The position numbers and the translations under genes were made by a program. Below the pieces are notes generated by a model that was not told where the DNA came from, did not search any database, and saw nothing but the letters and a program-made list of their open reading frames with translations. Shown piece by piece: positions 8,498 through 16,988 of a stretch of 64,000 nucleotides of DNA. Source of the DNA: Microvirga calopogonii (GTDB taxonomy: Bacteria; Pseudomonadota; Alphaproteobacteria; Rhizobiales; Beijerinckiaceae); assembly GCF_003347665.1 (NCBI RefSeq), contig NZ_QDGA01000001.1:124001-188000 (forward strand). The letters are read 5' to 3'. The first letter of the stretch is position 1. Each line of letters begins with the position of its first letter.

Positions 8498-9793
8498 ATG
8501 ACCGAACAGAGGATTGCAGGAGACATCGTCTCAGCCGACAACGAGAAGCGCATGAGCGCCTTGAAGGCGGATTACGATGCCTTGGGAGCCAAGCTCGCGC
8601 GCGACGGAGTCGACATCGACACCGTCACCGGCAAGGTCCGACAGTTCTTCGTGGCCGTCCCCTCCTGGGGCGTCGGCACGGGCGGCACCCGATTCGCCCG
8701 CTTCCCCGGGCTCGGCGAGCCGCGCAACATTTTCGACAAGCTCGACGACTGCGCGGTGATCCACCAGCTCACCCGCGCGACGCCGACCGTCTCGCTGCAC
8801 ATTCCGTGGGACAAGGTTGACGATCCGAGGCGGCTCAAGGCGCATGGCGATGCGCTGGGACTTAGGTTCGACGCCATGAACTCAAATACCTTCTCCGACG
8901 CTCCGGGCCAGGAGAAGAGCTACAAGTTCGGCTCCCTCAGCCACACCGATGCGGCGACACGCCAGCAGGCGATCGAGCACAATCTCGAGTGCATCGAGAT
9001 CGGCGAGGCGATCGGCTCCAAGGCGCTGACGGTGTGGATCGGCGACGGTTCCAATTTCCCGGGGCAGACGAACTTCACCCGGAGCTTCGAGCGCTATCTC
9101 GAATCCATGAAGGCCATCTACAAGCGCCTGCCTGCCGACTGGCGCATCTTCTCCGAGCACAAGATGTACGAACCGGCCTTCTATTCGACCGTCGTGCAGG
9201 ACTGGGGCACCAACTACCTGATCGCCACGGAACTCGGCGACAAGGCCTATTGCCTCGTCGATCTCGGCCACCATGCGCCGAACGTCAACATCGAGATGAT
9301 CGTCGCCCGGCTGATCCAGTTCGGAAAGCTCGGCGGCTTCCATTTCAATGATTCCAAATACGGCGACGACGACCTCGATACGGGCGCCATCGATCCCCAC
9401 CGACTCTTTCTCGTCTTCAACGAGCTGGTGGATGCGGAGCATCGCCGGGCCGAGAACTTCCACCCGGCCCATATGATCGACCAGTCGCACAACGTGACCG
9501 ATCCCATCGAGAGCCTGATCCGCAGCGCCAACGAGATCCGCCGCGCCTACGCGCAGGCGCTCCTCGTGGACCGGAAAGTCCTCGAGGGCTATCAGGACGA
9601 CAACGATGCCCTCATGGCGTCGGAGACGCTCAAGGCTGCCTACCGCACGGATGTCGAGCCGATCTTGGCGATGGCGCGTCTGCAGGCCGGCGGCGCTATC
9701 GATCCGATTGCGGCGTACCGCGCCAGCGGATACCGCTGGAGCGTCGCCCAGGAGCGTCCCGCCGTCGCGGGCGGTGGCGGAGGCATCGTCTGA
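8498..9793 (+). CDS. rhaI: L-rhamnose isomerase (RhaI type)
   Basis: A 431-residue sugar isomerase of the xylose-isomerase-like TIM-barrel superfamily, converting L-rhamnose to L-rhamnulose in the cytoplasm. Metal and substrate residues are visible in 'SEHKMYEPAF', 'LVDLGHHAPNVNIE' and 'GGFHFNDSKYGDDDLDTG', which hold the conserved Glu, Asp, His and Asp ligands. It belongs to the rhizobial RhaI group, not the enterobacterial RhaA group. It follows rhaD after a 116-base gap with a REP-like element and has its own GGGAGG ribosome binding site. It ends four bases before the convergent DUF421 gene. Confidence 0.9.
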   Translation: MTEQRIAGDIVSADNEKRMSALKADYDALGAKLARDGVDIDTVTGKVRQFFVAVPSWGVGTGGTRFARFPGLGEPRNIFDKLDDCAVIHQLTRATPTVSLHIPWDKVDDPRRLKAHGDALGLRFDAMNSNTFSDAPGQEKSYKFGSLSHTDAATRQQAIEHNLECIEIGEAIGSKALTVWIGDGSNFPGQTNFTRSFERYLESMKAIYKRLPADWRIFSEHKMYEPAFYSTVVQDWGTNYLIATELGDKAYCLVDLGHHAPNVNIEMIVARLIQFGKLGGFHFNDSKYGDDDLDTGAIDPHRLFLVFNELVDAEHRRAENFHPAHMIDQSHNVTDPIESLIRSANEIRRAYAQALLVDRKVLEGYQDDNDALMASETLKAAYRTDVEPILAMARLQAGGAIDPIAAYRASGYRWSVAQERPAVAGGGGGIV

Positions 9794-9797
9794 AGAT

Positions 9798-10325
9798 TCA
9801 GACCACTCCCTTCATGGTCTCGGCCTTCCCTCCGGCGTCCTCCTTGTCCATCCGGATAACGCTGATGGTCCCGTCGCCCTCGATATAGGCCCGCTTGACC
9901 TCGGAGCAGTGCTCGATGCCCTGCTCCCGAAGCTGGCTGTTGAGCTCCTCCGTCGTGATCATCTCCTGCCGCATGTTGCGCGGGAGCATCTTGCCGTTCT
10001 CGACCAGCAGGAGCGGCGGTGGCCGGGTGAGGCGCTGGAAGGCGGGGAAGTGGAAGCCGAGCCAGTCGATGGCGTAGTTCCAGAACACGATGGTGAGAAC
10101 GAGAACGATCCCCTCGGTGACCGACTTGTACTCGCTCGCCATCGCGTTCTGCGACGCGTCGGCGATGAGGACGATCACGAGCAGGTCGGCGACGCCGATC
10201 ACGCCGGTCTGACGCTTGAGCAGAAAGCGCAGGATCACGAACAGCATGATGTAGATCATCGTCCCGCGCACAATGGTCTCCAGGACCGAGTGAGAGGGTA
10301 TGAATATCTCCTGCCAGTCGATCAT
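9798..10325 (-). CDS. DUF421-domain membrane protein (YetF-like)
   Basis: A 175-residue protein with three N-terminal hydrophobic segments (about residues 15-90) and a small soluble C-terminal domain. Features of the YetF/DUF421 family include 'RQTGVIGVADLLVIVLIADASQNAM' and 'PPPLLLVENGKMLPRNM'. Bacillus relatives are linked to membrane and cell-envelope homeostasis, but the biochemical role is unknown. It is on the minus strand, 25 bases downstream of the small membrane protein that trails the caa3 oxidase genes, so it may be read through from them. Unrelated to rhamnose metabolism as far as can be seen. Confidence 0.8.
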   Translation of the reverse strand: MIDWQEIFIPSHSVLETIVRGTMIYIMLFVILRFLLKRQTGVIGVADLLVIVLIADASQNAMASEYKSVTEGIVLVLTIVFWNYAIDWLGFHFPAFQRLTRPPPLLLVENGKMLPRNMRQEMITTEELNSQLREQGIEHCSEVKRAYIEGDGTISVIRMDKEDAGGKAETMKGVV

Positions 10326-10350
10326 GGTCGGACCTCGCGTATCGGGCGCA

Positions 10351-10707
10351 TCATGCGCAGGCCGGAAGGATGAAGGCAGGAACGCCCTGCCAGAGAATGA
10401 CGACGAGCGAGAGACCGCTGATGAGCGTTCCCGCCTGACTCATGAAGCGATCGGGTGCCGCAGCCTCCTCCCCGAGCCTGCCATGGACCTGGCGCGACCA
10501 GAGCAGCGACAAGGCTGCGATCGCAAGGGCCGCGAGCGTCGTGAGCAGCACGATGGCATGAACGCTTCCCACGCCGAGGATCGTCGCACCCGCCCATTCG
10601 CGGCCGCACAGGGTTGACGTCGCGCCGTAGATCACGGTGAACTGCACGGCCCAGGCAATGAAGCCTGCCAGCATCAGGAGCACTTGTCCCGTCCGCTGTC
10701 CGCTCAT
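10351..10707 (-). CDS. Small three-helix membrane protein of the caa3 oxidase cluster
   Basis: An unrecognised 118-residue hydrophobic protein with three likely transmembrane helices (about residues 8-28, 42-68 and 92-113). It starts one base after the stop of the subunit I-III fusion, so it is almost certainly co-transcribed with the oxidase. The second segment holds 'GVGSVHAIVLL'. Position and size suggest a small accessory or assembly subunit of the caa3 oxidase, comparable to subunit IV genes elsewhere, but no family signature was recognised and the role is inferred from position only. Confidence 0.7.
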   Translation of the reverse strand: MSGQRTGQVLLMLAGFIAWAVQFTVIYGATSTLCGREWAGATILGVGSVHAIVLLTTLAALAIAALSLLWSRQVHGRLGEEAAAPDRFMSQAGTLISGLSLVVILWQGVPAFILPACA

Positions 10708-10708
10708 G

Positions 10709-13276
10709 CTAGACGCCTCCCGTCAGGCACGGAAAGCCGTGGACGACCGCGAGCCCGACCAGGCCCTGGCCGACCGTGTAGAACCAGAACAGCATCGTGT
10801 TGTCGAAGGTCGTGCGGCGGACGCTGTCTAGCCTGCCTGCGAGCCAGCGGGCAATGGTGTAGAGTCCCATGATGAGCGTCGTCAGCACGAAGAAGATCTG
10901 CAGGGACACGATGGCATAGACGGCCGCCCCATAGGCATGGACCGAGGGCCTCAGGCCCGCTTGCCACTGCGCCCAGAGATCCGTCGCAGAAGCGCCGCCC
11001 ACACACAGCAGCGCCATGGCGATCAGGATCGGGACGGATCGCGGGCTGCGGCGATCATCCCCTCTCAAGCTGCGGCTCGCGTAGGCGATCAGCGCCGCGC
11101 TGACGATCAGGAGTGCCGCTGCGATGACGGGCGCAAGCCTTTCGGGGAGTTCGACGCCCTGCGGCGGCCATGCGCCGGGATTCACGAGCCACAGGAAGAG
11201 ATAGGAGAAGATCAGACAGGTGAAGACCATGCCGGCGACGACCATCAGGACGATCATCGCCCACCAGGAATGGTTCATGGATCCGGTCGCGTAGACGGGA
11301 ACGGCGATCCCGCCGCCGATATCGGCAGGCGGACGGACCGGGCCCGGATCGGTCTCCCAGAGCCACCAAATCACGCATATGATGGCAAGCACGCCGCAAA
11401 TGGCCGATAGGAGCACCATCTTGACGGTGAGGAGCAGGAAGAACGCGGCCGTGAACACCGCGGCGAGCAACGGCTGCCAGCCGGGGCCTGGAACCTGCAG
11501 GATGTATTGCGGCCTCGCGTCGAACGGGCTCGTCACCAGCGTCTCGCGTCCGCCGGTGGCCGTGCCGGGCAGATAGTAGCGTCCGTCCTCCACATCCTTC
11601 GACAGGTTGGGCTCATCCCAGAGCGGGTCACGGCTGACCACGACCGGGATGCTGCGGGTGTTGTAGTTGGCGTTCGGGAGCCATTCGAGCGTGCTCGCAT
11701 TCCAGACATTGCCGGCATTGTCGTCCGACGCGAAACGGAACTTGCGGGCAAGATCGAACAGGAAGAGCGCGACGCCGGCGGCGATCATGAAGGCCCCGAC
11801 GGTGGAAACAAGGTTGAGCGCGTCCCATCCCATGCCGACCGGATAGGTGTAGACGCGCCGGGGCATGCCGATGAGGCCGGTGATGTGCATCGGCAGGAAG
11901 GTCACGTTGACCCCCACGAACATGAGGCCGAACACCCAGCGCCCGAGCCGTTCAGACAGAGCGTATTTGCTTGCCACCGGCACCCAGTAATAGAAGGCCG
12001 CGAAGAGCGGGAACACCATGCCGCCGATGAGCACGTAATGCAGGTGCGCCACCACGAAATAGCTGTCGTGCGCCTGCCAGTCGAAGGGTGCCATGGCGAC
12101 CATCACGCCGGTGAGGCCGCCGAGGGTGAAGATAAACAGGAAGCCGATGATGAAGAGCGACGGCGTCGTCAGCTTCATGCGGCCCGATGCGATGGTGGCG
12201 ATCCAGGCGAAGACCTGGATGCCGCTCGGCACCGCCACCGCCGTGCTGGCGGCGGAGAAGAAGCTCAGGGACATCTTCGGCAGGCCCGTGGCGAACATGT
12301 GATGCACCCACAGGCCGAAGGAGAGGAAGCCCGTCGCCACCAGGGCGAGCACGATCAATCGGTAGCCGACGAGCGGCGTCTGCGCCATGGCGGGGACGAT
12401 CATCGACACCATGCCTGTCGCGGGCAGGAAGATGATGTAGACCTCTGGGTGGCCGAAGAACCAGAACAGGTGCTGCCACAAAAGCGGGTCCCCGCCCCTC
12501 TCGGCGATGAAGAACGGCCAGTCGAAGGCGCGCTCCATCTCGAGCAGCAGGGTGCCGAGAATGATCGCCGGGAAGCCGATGACGATCATGACGGCGAAGA
12601 CGAGCATGGCCCAGGAATAGACCGGCATCTTGTCGAGGCTCATGCCGACCGCGCGGGTCTTCATCACGCCGACGATGATCTCGATGGCGCCCGCGATGGC
12701 CGAGATCTCGATGAAGCCGATGCCGAGGAGCCACCAATCCGCATTGTCGGCGGGAGAGTACTTCAATCCCGTGAGCGGCGGATACATGAACCAGCCGCCG
12801 TTGGGCGCGAGGCCGAAGAAGATCGTGCAGAAGAACACGAGGCCGCCGACGAAATAGGCCCAGTAGGCATAGGCCGAGAGGCGCGGAAACGGCAGGTCGC
12901 GCGCGGCCTGCATGTTCGGCAGGAGATAGACGCTCGCCGCCTCCACGGCCGGAACGGCGAAGAGGAACATCATCACCGTGCCATGCATGGTGAAGAGCTG
13001 GTTGTAGAGATCGTGCCCGACGAGATCGCTCTCCGGCGCCGCCAGCTGCACGCGCATGATCAGCGAGAGGATTCCCGCCAGGATGAAGAACAGGAACGCC
13101 GTGCCGACATACCACAGGCCCACATAGGTGTTGTTCACGGCCGTGATGAAGCTGAGGCCGCGCGGAGCTTTCCAGGCTTTCTTGAGCGCCTCGAACTCAC
13201 CCGCGGGGCGCGGCAGCGGGTTGGGAAGCTCAGGCTTCCGCCCATCAAAGGCTCCGGAGCGCTCGGGTGCGTTCAT
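10709..13276 (-). CDS. ctaD: Cytochrome c oxidase subunit I-III fusion (caa3 type)
   Basis: An 855-residue fusion. Residues 40-570 are subunit I: His98 in 'FTMHGTVMM' (low-spin heme), His276 and Tyr280 in 'HPEVY' (CuB and the crosslinked Tyr), His325-His326 (CuB), and His411/His413 in 'VAHLHYVLIGG' (hemes). Residues about 600-855 are subunit III-like, with 'MNHSWWAMIVLMVVAGMVF' and several helices. It reduces oxygen to water and pumps protons in the inner membrane. Its start overlaps the ctaC stop by four bases (ATGA). I-III fusions are known for caa3 oxidases of other bacteria. Confidence 0.94.
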   Translation of the reverse strand: MNAPERSGAFDGRKPELPNPLPRPAGEFEALKKAWKAPRGLSFITAVNNTYVGLWYVGTAFLFFILAGILSLIMRVQLAAPESDLVGHDLYNQLFTMHGTVMMFLFAVPAVEAASVYLLPNMQAARDLPFPRLSAYAYWAYFVGGLVFFCTIFFGLAPNGGWFMYPPLTGLKYSPADNADWWLLGIGFIEISAIAGAIEIIVGVMKTRAVGMSLDKMPVYSWAMLVFAVMIVIGFPAIILGTLLLEMERAFDWPFFIAERGGDPLLWQHLFWFFGHPEVYIIFLPATGMVSMIVPAMAQTPLVGYRLIVLALVATGFLSFGLWVHHMFATGLPKMSLSFFSAASTAVAVPSGIQVFAWIATIASGRMKLTTPSLFIIGFLFIFTLGGLTGVMVAMAPFDWQAHDSYFVVAHLHYVLIGGMVFPLFAAFYYWVPVASKYALSERLGRWVFGLMFVGVNVTFLPMHITGLIGMPRRVYTYPVGMGWDALNLVSTVGAFMIAAGVALFLFDLARKFRFASDDNAGNVWNASTLEWLPNANYNTRSIPVVVSRDPLWDEPNLSKDVEDGRYYLPGTATGGRETLVTSPFDARPQYILQVPGPGWQPLLAAVFTAAFFLLLTVKMVLLSAICGVLAIICVIWWLWETDPGPVRPPADIGGGIAVPVYATGSMNHSWWAMIVLMVVAGMVFTCLIFSYLFLWLVNPGAWPPQGVELPERLAPVIAAALLIVSAALIAYASRSLRGDDRRSPRSVPILIAMALLCVGGASATDLWAQWQAGLRPSVHAYGAAVYAIVSLQIFFVLTTLIMGLYTIARWLAGRLDSVRRTTFDNTMLFWFYTVGQGLVGLAVVHGFPCLTGGV

Positions 13277-14298
13277 TTCAAGCTCTCCAGATAAGCCGCC
13301 AATGCCCGCAGATCCTCACCCGTGAACGAGCCGTAGGACGGCATCCGCACGCCCGGCTTGATGTGCTGCGTGTTGGCGATCCAGCCGGCGAGCGTGCCGA
13401 TGTTGTTGGGAAACTGGCCCGCCCCGATGGTGCGGCGGCTTCCCACATGGGTCAGGTCGGGTCCGAAGGCTCCATCGGCGTCGGTTCCGCGCACCACATG
13501 ACAGGACCCGCATCCGCCGGCGCGGAACAGGTCTCGACCGCGCACGAGAAACGGCAGGTCCGGCGCCCGCGCGGGCTGCGCCTGCGCGGCTCTCCATCCT
13601 TCGAAAGCCCTGGGCTCCAGCGCCACCACGTCGAAGGCCATGCGAGCATGCTGGTCGCCGCAGAACTCGGCACAGACGCCACGATAGACACCGGGCCGCT
13701 CGGCCGTGAAGTTGAGACGGTTGATGCGTCCCGGGATCATGTCGACCTTCCCGCCCAGGTTAGGGATCCAGAAACTGTGGATCACATCGGCGGCGGTCAC
13801 CGTCACCGTCACAGGCTGGCCGACCGGGATGACGAGCTCGTTGGCCGTGGAGAATTCAGGTGCCTCGCCTTCGGCCGCGTACTTCACCCGCCACCAATAT
13901 TGCTCACCCACCACCTCCACCTGAAGCGCGCCGGGCACCGGCACGTCCGTGTCGCGCATGACGATCAGCCCGTAAGGCAGAAGTCCCGACAGAACGACGA
14001 TCGGAAAGGCGAGCCCGCCAATGACGATGGTCCTGCGCCCGCCGAGCCAGGCCCGGCGCTCGGGCGGGGCGAAGATCGCGTAGAGCAGAAGCCCGGTGAC
14101 GAGGAGGAAGATGAGCGTTCCGCCGACCGTCATGATGACGGTGAGCCAATAGATCCTAAGAGCATCGCCGCCCGCCGGATCGAGGGCCGACTGGACGCCG
14201 CTGCAGCCTGCAAGCGACAGCGCGCACATGAAGGCTGCCGCGCGGATCGTTGCCCTGCGCCGCCAAGGGAGGCCGTGCGGTGTCGTTTCCAGATCCAT
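13273..14298 (-). CDS. ctaC: Cytochrome c oxidase subunit II with fused cytochrome c domain
   Basis: A 341-residue lipoprotein: a basic N-terminus and a lipobox 'LAGC' (Cys32), two transmembrane helices (about 48-76 and 92-114), then the CuA cupredoxin domain. CuA ligands are His174, Cys209, Glu211, Cys213, His217 and Met220. The C-terminal cytochrome c domain has CGSCH at 263-267 and a likely distal Met319. This fusion defines a caa3-type oxidase. The start was set at the ATG at 14298; an upstream in-frame extension has no lipoprotein logic. It begins the oxidase operon and diverges from the cytochrome c gene at 14472. Confidence 0.93.
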   Translation of the reverse strand: MDLETTPHGLPWRRRATIRAAAFMCALSLAGCSGVQSALDPAGGDALRIYWLTVIMTVGGTLIFLLVTGLLLYAIFAPPERRAWLGGRRTIVIGGLAFPIVVLSGLLPYGLIVMRDTDVPVPGALQVEVVGEQYWWRVKYAAEGEAPEFSTANELVIPVGQPVTVTVTAADVIHSFWIPNLGGKVDMIPGRINRLNFTAERPGVYRGVCAEFCGDQHARMAFDVVALEPRAFEGWRAAQAQPARAPDLPFLVRGRDLFRAGGCGSCHVVRGTDADGAFGPDLTHVGSRRTIGAGQFPNNIGTLAGWIANTQHIKPGVRMPSYGSFTGEDLRALAAYLESLK

Positions 14299-14471
14299 CC
14301 GCCCTACATGGGTCTTGCATGCATTGAACGGATAAGCTTGGCCGTGAGACTTGGTTCCCGCAAAACATCCTGCAGACGGTCGCCGGGCGAAGCATCTCAT
14401 TCCATGATGTCAGGGCCGGAACGGAGTACGCGCCCGTCTGTTGCCTCGTCGGATCCCTTCAAGCAGAGCCC

Positions 14472-15017
14472 ATGATCAGGCACTTTCTCCTGCGCATCGC
14501 CATCGTCCCGGCCCTTGCCGCATTGCCCTCCTGCAGCGACCAGCGGGAGGGGGCCGCCGCGTCGGCGATTGCAGGCGGCGAGCCTGGACGGGGCCGTGCA
14601 CTTATTCAGGCCTATGGCTGCGGCACCTGCCACACGATCAGCGGCGTGAGAGGCGCCAGAGGCAGGGTCGGTCCCGAATTGAGGGACTACGCTCAGCAGC
14701 ATCTGCTCGCAGGCTTTCTCCCGAACACGCCGCAGAACCTGATCGCGTGGCTGGTCGATCCCGTGGCGCTCAAGCCGCAAACGGGCATGCCGGCGCAGGG
14801 ACTGACGGCGTCGGAAGCCCGCCATGTCGCAAGCTATCTCTATACCCTCGGGGCCAACGAGAACCCGGTCTATCCTCCCGATCCGCCGCTTCCACTCCGT
14901 GGGCAGGGAGAGACGACGGCGGATCTTCCGAAGGCGCCCCCCGGATCATCGGAGGCGGAGCCCCGCACGCGCCGCATCGTTCCTCATCAGGCCTCGGGTC
15001 CCGACGTAAAAAGTTAA
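14472..15017 (+). CDS. Monoheme cytochrome c lipoprotein
   Basis: A 181-residue exported cytochrome c. The N-terminus is a lipoprotein-like signal with a candidate lipidated Cys21 ('LAALPSC'). One heme site, CGTCH, is at 50-54, and a distal Met is likely in 'QTGMPAQGLT'. The last 40 residues are Pro- and acid-rich, with no domain recognised. It is the only plus-strand gene between the oxidase and actF, and its stop overlaps the actF stop by four bases. It may carry electrons between ACIII and the caa3 oxidase (inference). Confidence 0.85.
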   Translation: MIRHFLLRIAIVPALAALPSCSDQREGAAASAIAGGEPGRGRALIQAYGCGTCHTISGVRGARGRVGPELRDYAQQHLLAGFLPNTPQNLIAWLVDPVALKPQTGMPAQGLTASEARHVASYLYTLGANENPVYPPDPPLPLRGQGETTADLPKAPPGSSEAEPRTRRIVPHQASGPDVKS

Positions 15018-15964
15018 GGCTCCGCCGCTGCCTCTTCCGCGTAAGTGGGGCGGAGCTGCATCACGGTTGTGAAAGCGGCGCCCCAGAGGCCCACGAGACC
15101 CAGCATGGAAGCCAAGTCGATCCAGGACGGGTTGCCTCGCGGTTGGAGAATCCAGACGAAATGGGTTCCGTGATGCAGCAGGGCAAGCGCACTTCCGACG
15201 ATCATGCCGATCCGGCTCACGCCGGAGGGAACCAGCACCAGGATCGCAGCCAGCATCAAGCCATATGAAACCGCCACAAGGGTGAGGCTCTCGGGATCCG
15301 AACGCCTCGCGTACCATTCTGCGCCCTGCGGGAGATTGGCGAGCCAGACGATCAGGAACTGCGCGAACCATGTCCAGACCGAGAGCAGCGCCAGGGTCAG
15401 CAGCGCCCGCTCCAGGCTCTTCAGGCGCACAGGAGACGCGGGCTCGGTCTTGAGCAGGGCCACGAGGATGGCGATGGAAAGCGCCGCGAGAGCCTCGCTC
15501 AGGCCGAAGGCGAACCCGAACAGGCTCGACCACCAATGCGGCTCGCGCGACAGAACCCAGTCATAGGCGGACAGACTCATGACGGGGATCAGACAGGCCA
15601 GACCGATGGCGCTCGCACGGCGCACATGCGGCGTCCTGATCAGCCAGAACGCCAAAGCGGTGCAGATCGCCAGATAGATGGCGCTTCGCACCAGATAGAA
15701 CGCCGGGTTCAGGAAGGCCGCCCGCAAGGGCGGCAGATCCGCTCGCCCGTGGGCCCAGGGAAAAACCTGTTCGAGCCCGAACGCGAGAGGGATTGCAAGA
15801 AGAAGGAGCAGCGGCAGCGTGAGGGCGGCCGCCTCGATCTCGCTGCGCACGGGAGCCAGCCAATGTTCGCTCATGAGATGGCCGAGCATGAGCACGACGA
15901 GAGAGCCCATCGCCAGTCCGGTCAGGCCGACGAACGCGATGTAGAAGACCTCCATCGCGCTCAT
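15014..15964 (-). CDS. actF: Alternative complex III subunit ActF
   Basis: A 316-residue integral membrane protein with about eight helices, matching the 'quinol:cytochrome c oxidoreductase quinone-binding subunit 2' family. Conserved-looking elements include 'SAYDWVLSREPHWWSSLFGFAFG' (the W-R-PHW segment typical of ActF) and 'WFAQFLIVWLANLPQGAEWY'. In ACIII, ActF pairs with ActC in the membrane. It starts at the end of actE with a four-base overlap and closes the act operon. Confidence 0.88.
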   Translation of the reverse strand: MSAMEVFYIAFVGLTGLAMGSLVVLMLGHLMSEHWLAPVRSEIEAAALTLPLLLLLAIPLAFGLEQVFPWAHGRADLPPLRAAFLNPAFYLVRSAIYLAICTALAFWLIRTPHVRRASAIGLACLIPVMSLSAYDWVLSREPHWWSSLFGFAFGLSEALAALSIAILVALLKTEPASPVRLKSLERALLTLALLSVWTWFAQFLIVWLANLPQGAEWYARRSDPESLTLVAVSYGLMLAAILVLVPSGVSRIGMIVGSALALLHHGTHFVWILQPRGNPSWIDLASMLGLVGLWGAAFTTVMQLRPTYAEEAAAEP

Positions 15965-16458
15965 GGCTTGGCCAATCCCTGATCGGGCGACGGGCCTTGT
16001 CCCCGTGACTGCAGGTCCTTCACGTAATGCGCGATGGCCCAGCGCTCCTCCGGCAGCACGCGATCCGCGTAAGAAAACATCCGCCCCTTGCCGTGGGTGA
16101 TCACCTGGACGATCTGCTCAGGCGCAAGGGCGCGCAGCCGCTCCTCGTGATAGGACGACGGTGGTGGGAAGCCATGAGACACGACGGTTCCGTCGCCGCG
16201 ACCGCTCGTGCCGTGGCATGGCGCGCAGAAGGCCCGGAACCGCTCTTCGCCGCGTGCCAGGAGATCTCGCGTCACCTCCGGTCCGGGAGGTGCAAGCGCC
16301 GCCTCCCGTGCGGCCGTGCCTCGAGCAATCGTTCCCGGGGGAACAGGCGAATAGGATCGCTGAACGGTGCGGGTCGAAGCGACCTCGTCGCGCTCCTCGG
16401 TGCCGATATCGCAGGCGGCCAGAAGCCCGGTCGCGACGAGGGCAAGCATCAGTCGCAT
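15961..16458 (-). CDS. actE: Alternative complex III subunit ActE, monoheme cytochrome c
   Basis: A 165-residue cytochrome c lipoprotein: signal peptide with lipobox 'LLAAC' (Cys16), heme motif CAPCH at 78-82, and 'GRMFSYADRVLPEERWAIAHYVKDL', the typical cytochrome c C-terminal helix with a distal Met. In ACIII, ActE takes electrons from the ActA hemes and passes them to the oxidase. The ATG at 16458 follows GGGAGG; a longer in-frame extension upstream is only a shadow of actD. It overlaps actD by 10 bases and actF by four. Confidence 0.87.
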   Translation of the reverse strand: MRLMLALVATGLLAACDIGTEERDEVASTRTVQRSYSPVPPGTIARGTAAREAALAPPGPEVTRDLLARGEERFRAFCAPCHGTSGRGDGTVVSHGFPPPSSYHEERLRALAPEQIVQVITHGKGRMFSYADRVLPEERWAIAHYVKDLQSRGQGPSPDQGLAKP

Positions 16459-16988
16459 GCCGGAACCTCCCGCACCGCCTGCGGTGACAGCCCCTGCAGG
16501 AAGTCCCGTGTGGACTCGCTGTCGAAGATCGGGTCCTCGCTCAGGACGCAGAGGAAGAACCGGTCGTTGGTGACCCGCTCGAAGCCGTGTACGGAAAAGA
16601 CCGGATGATGAAGGCGAGGCAGCCGAAGGATCATGAGCAGGCCGAGCAGGGTCGCGGCCCCGGCCCAGAGGATGGCGACGATCAGCGTCGAGGGAATGAA
16701 CGTCGGCCAGCTGTTGAGGGGGCGTCCGCCGACGTTCAAGGGATAATCGACGGCGTTCATCCAGTACTGGGAACCGTATTGGAGGCCCGCGCCAGCCAGG
16801 GCGGCCACGAAGGCGATCCACGGGACGATGCTGGTGCGGATGCCGAGTTCGTCGGCAAGGTCGGGCAGCGGAAAGGGACTGAACGCATCGATCCTGGTGA
16901 AGCCCGCGCGTCTCGCCGCCCGGACGGCGTCCATGAGGGCTTCCGGCGTTCTGAACTCGGCCATGATGCCGTAGGGGCGCTGCGTCAT
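16449..16988 (-). CDS. actD: Alternative complex III subunit ActD (DUF3341)
   Basis: A 179-residue DUF3341 protein. The N-terminal domain begins 'GIMAEFRTPEALMDAVRAAR', followed by the family hallmark 'GFTRIDAFSPFPLPDL'. Two transmembrane helices lie at about 53-75 and 98-120 with 'QYWMNAVDYPLNVGGRP' between them. ActD anchors the peripheral part of alternative complex III. Start overlaps the actC stop by four bases; its end overlaps actE by ten. Confidence 0.9.
   Translation of the reverse strand: MTQRPYGIMAEFRTPEALMDAVRAARRAGFTRIDAFSPFPLPDLADELGIRTSIVPWIAFVAALAGAGLQYGSQYWMNAVDYPLNVGGRPLNSWPTFIPSTLIVAILWAGAATLLGLLMILRLPRLHHPVFSVHGFERVTNDRFFLCVLSEDPIFDSESTRDFLQGLSPQAVREVPACD

Noticed and set aside
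11507-13294. 595-codon plus-strand frame opposite the oxidase fusion
   Set aside because: Opposite conserved heme-copper oxidase motifs, no homology features, very high Arg/Glu/His shadow composition.
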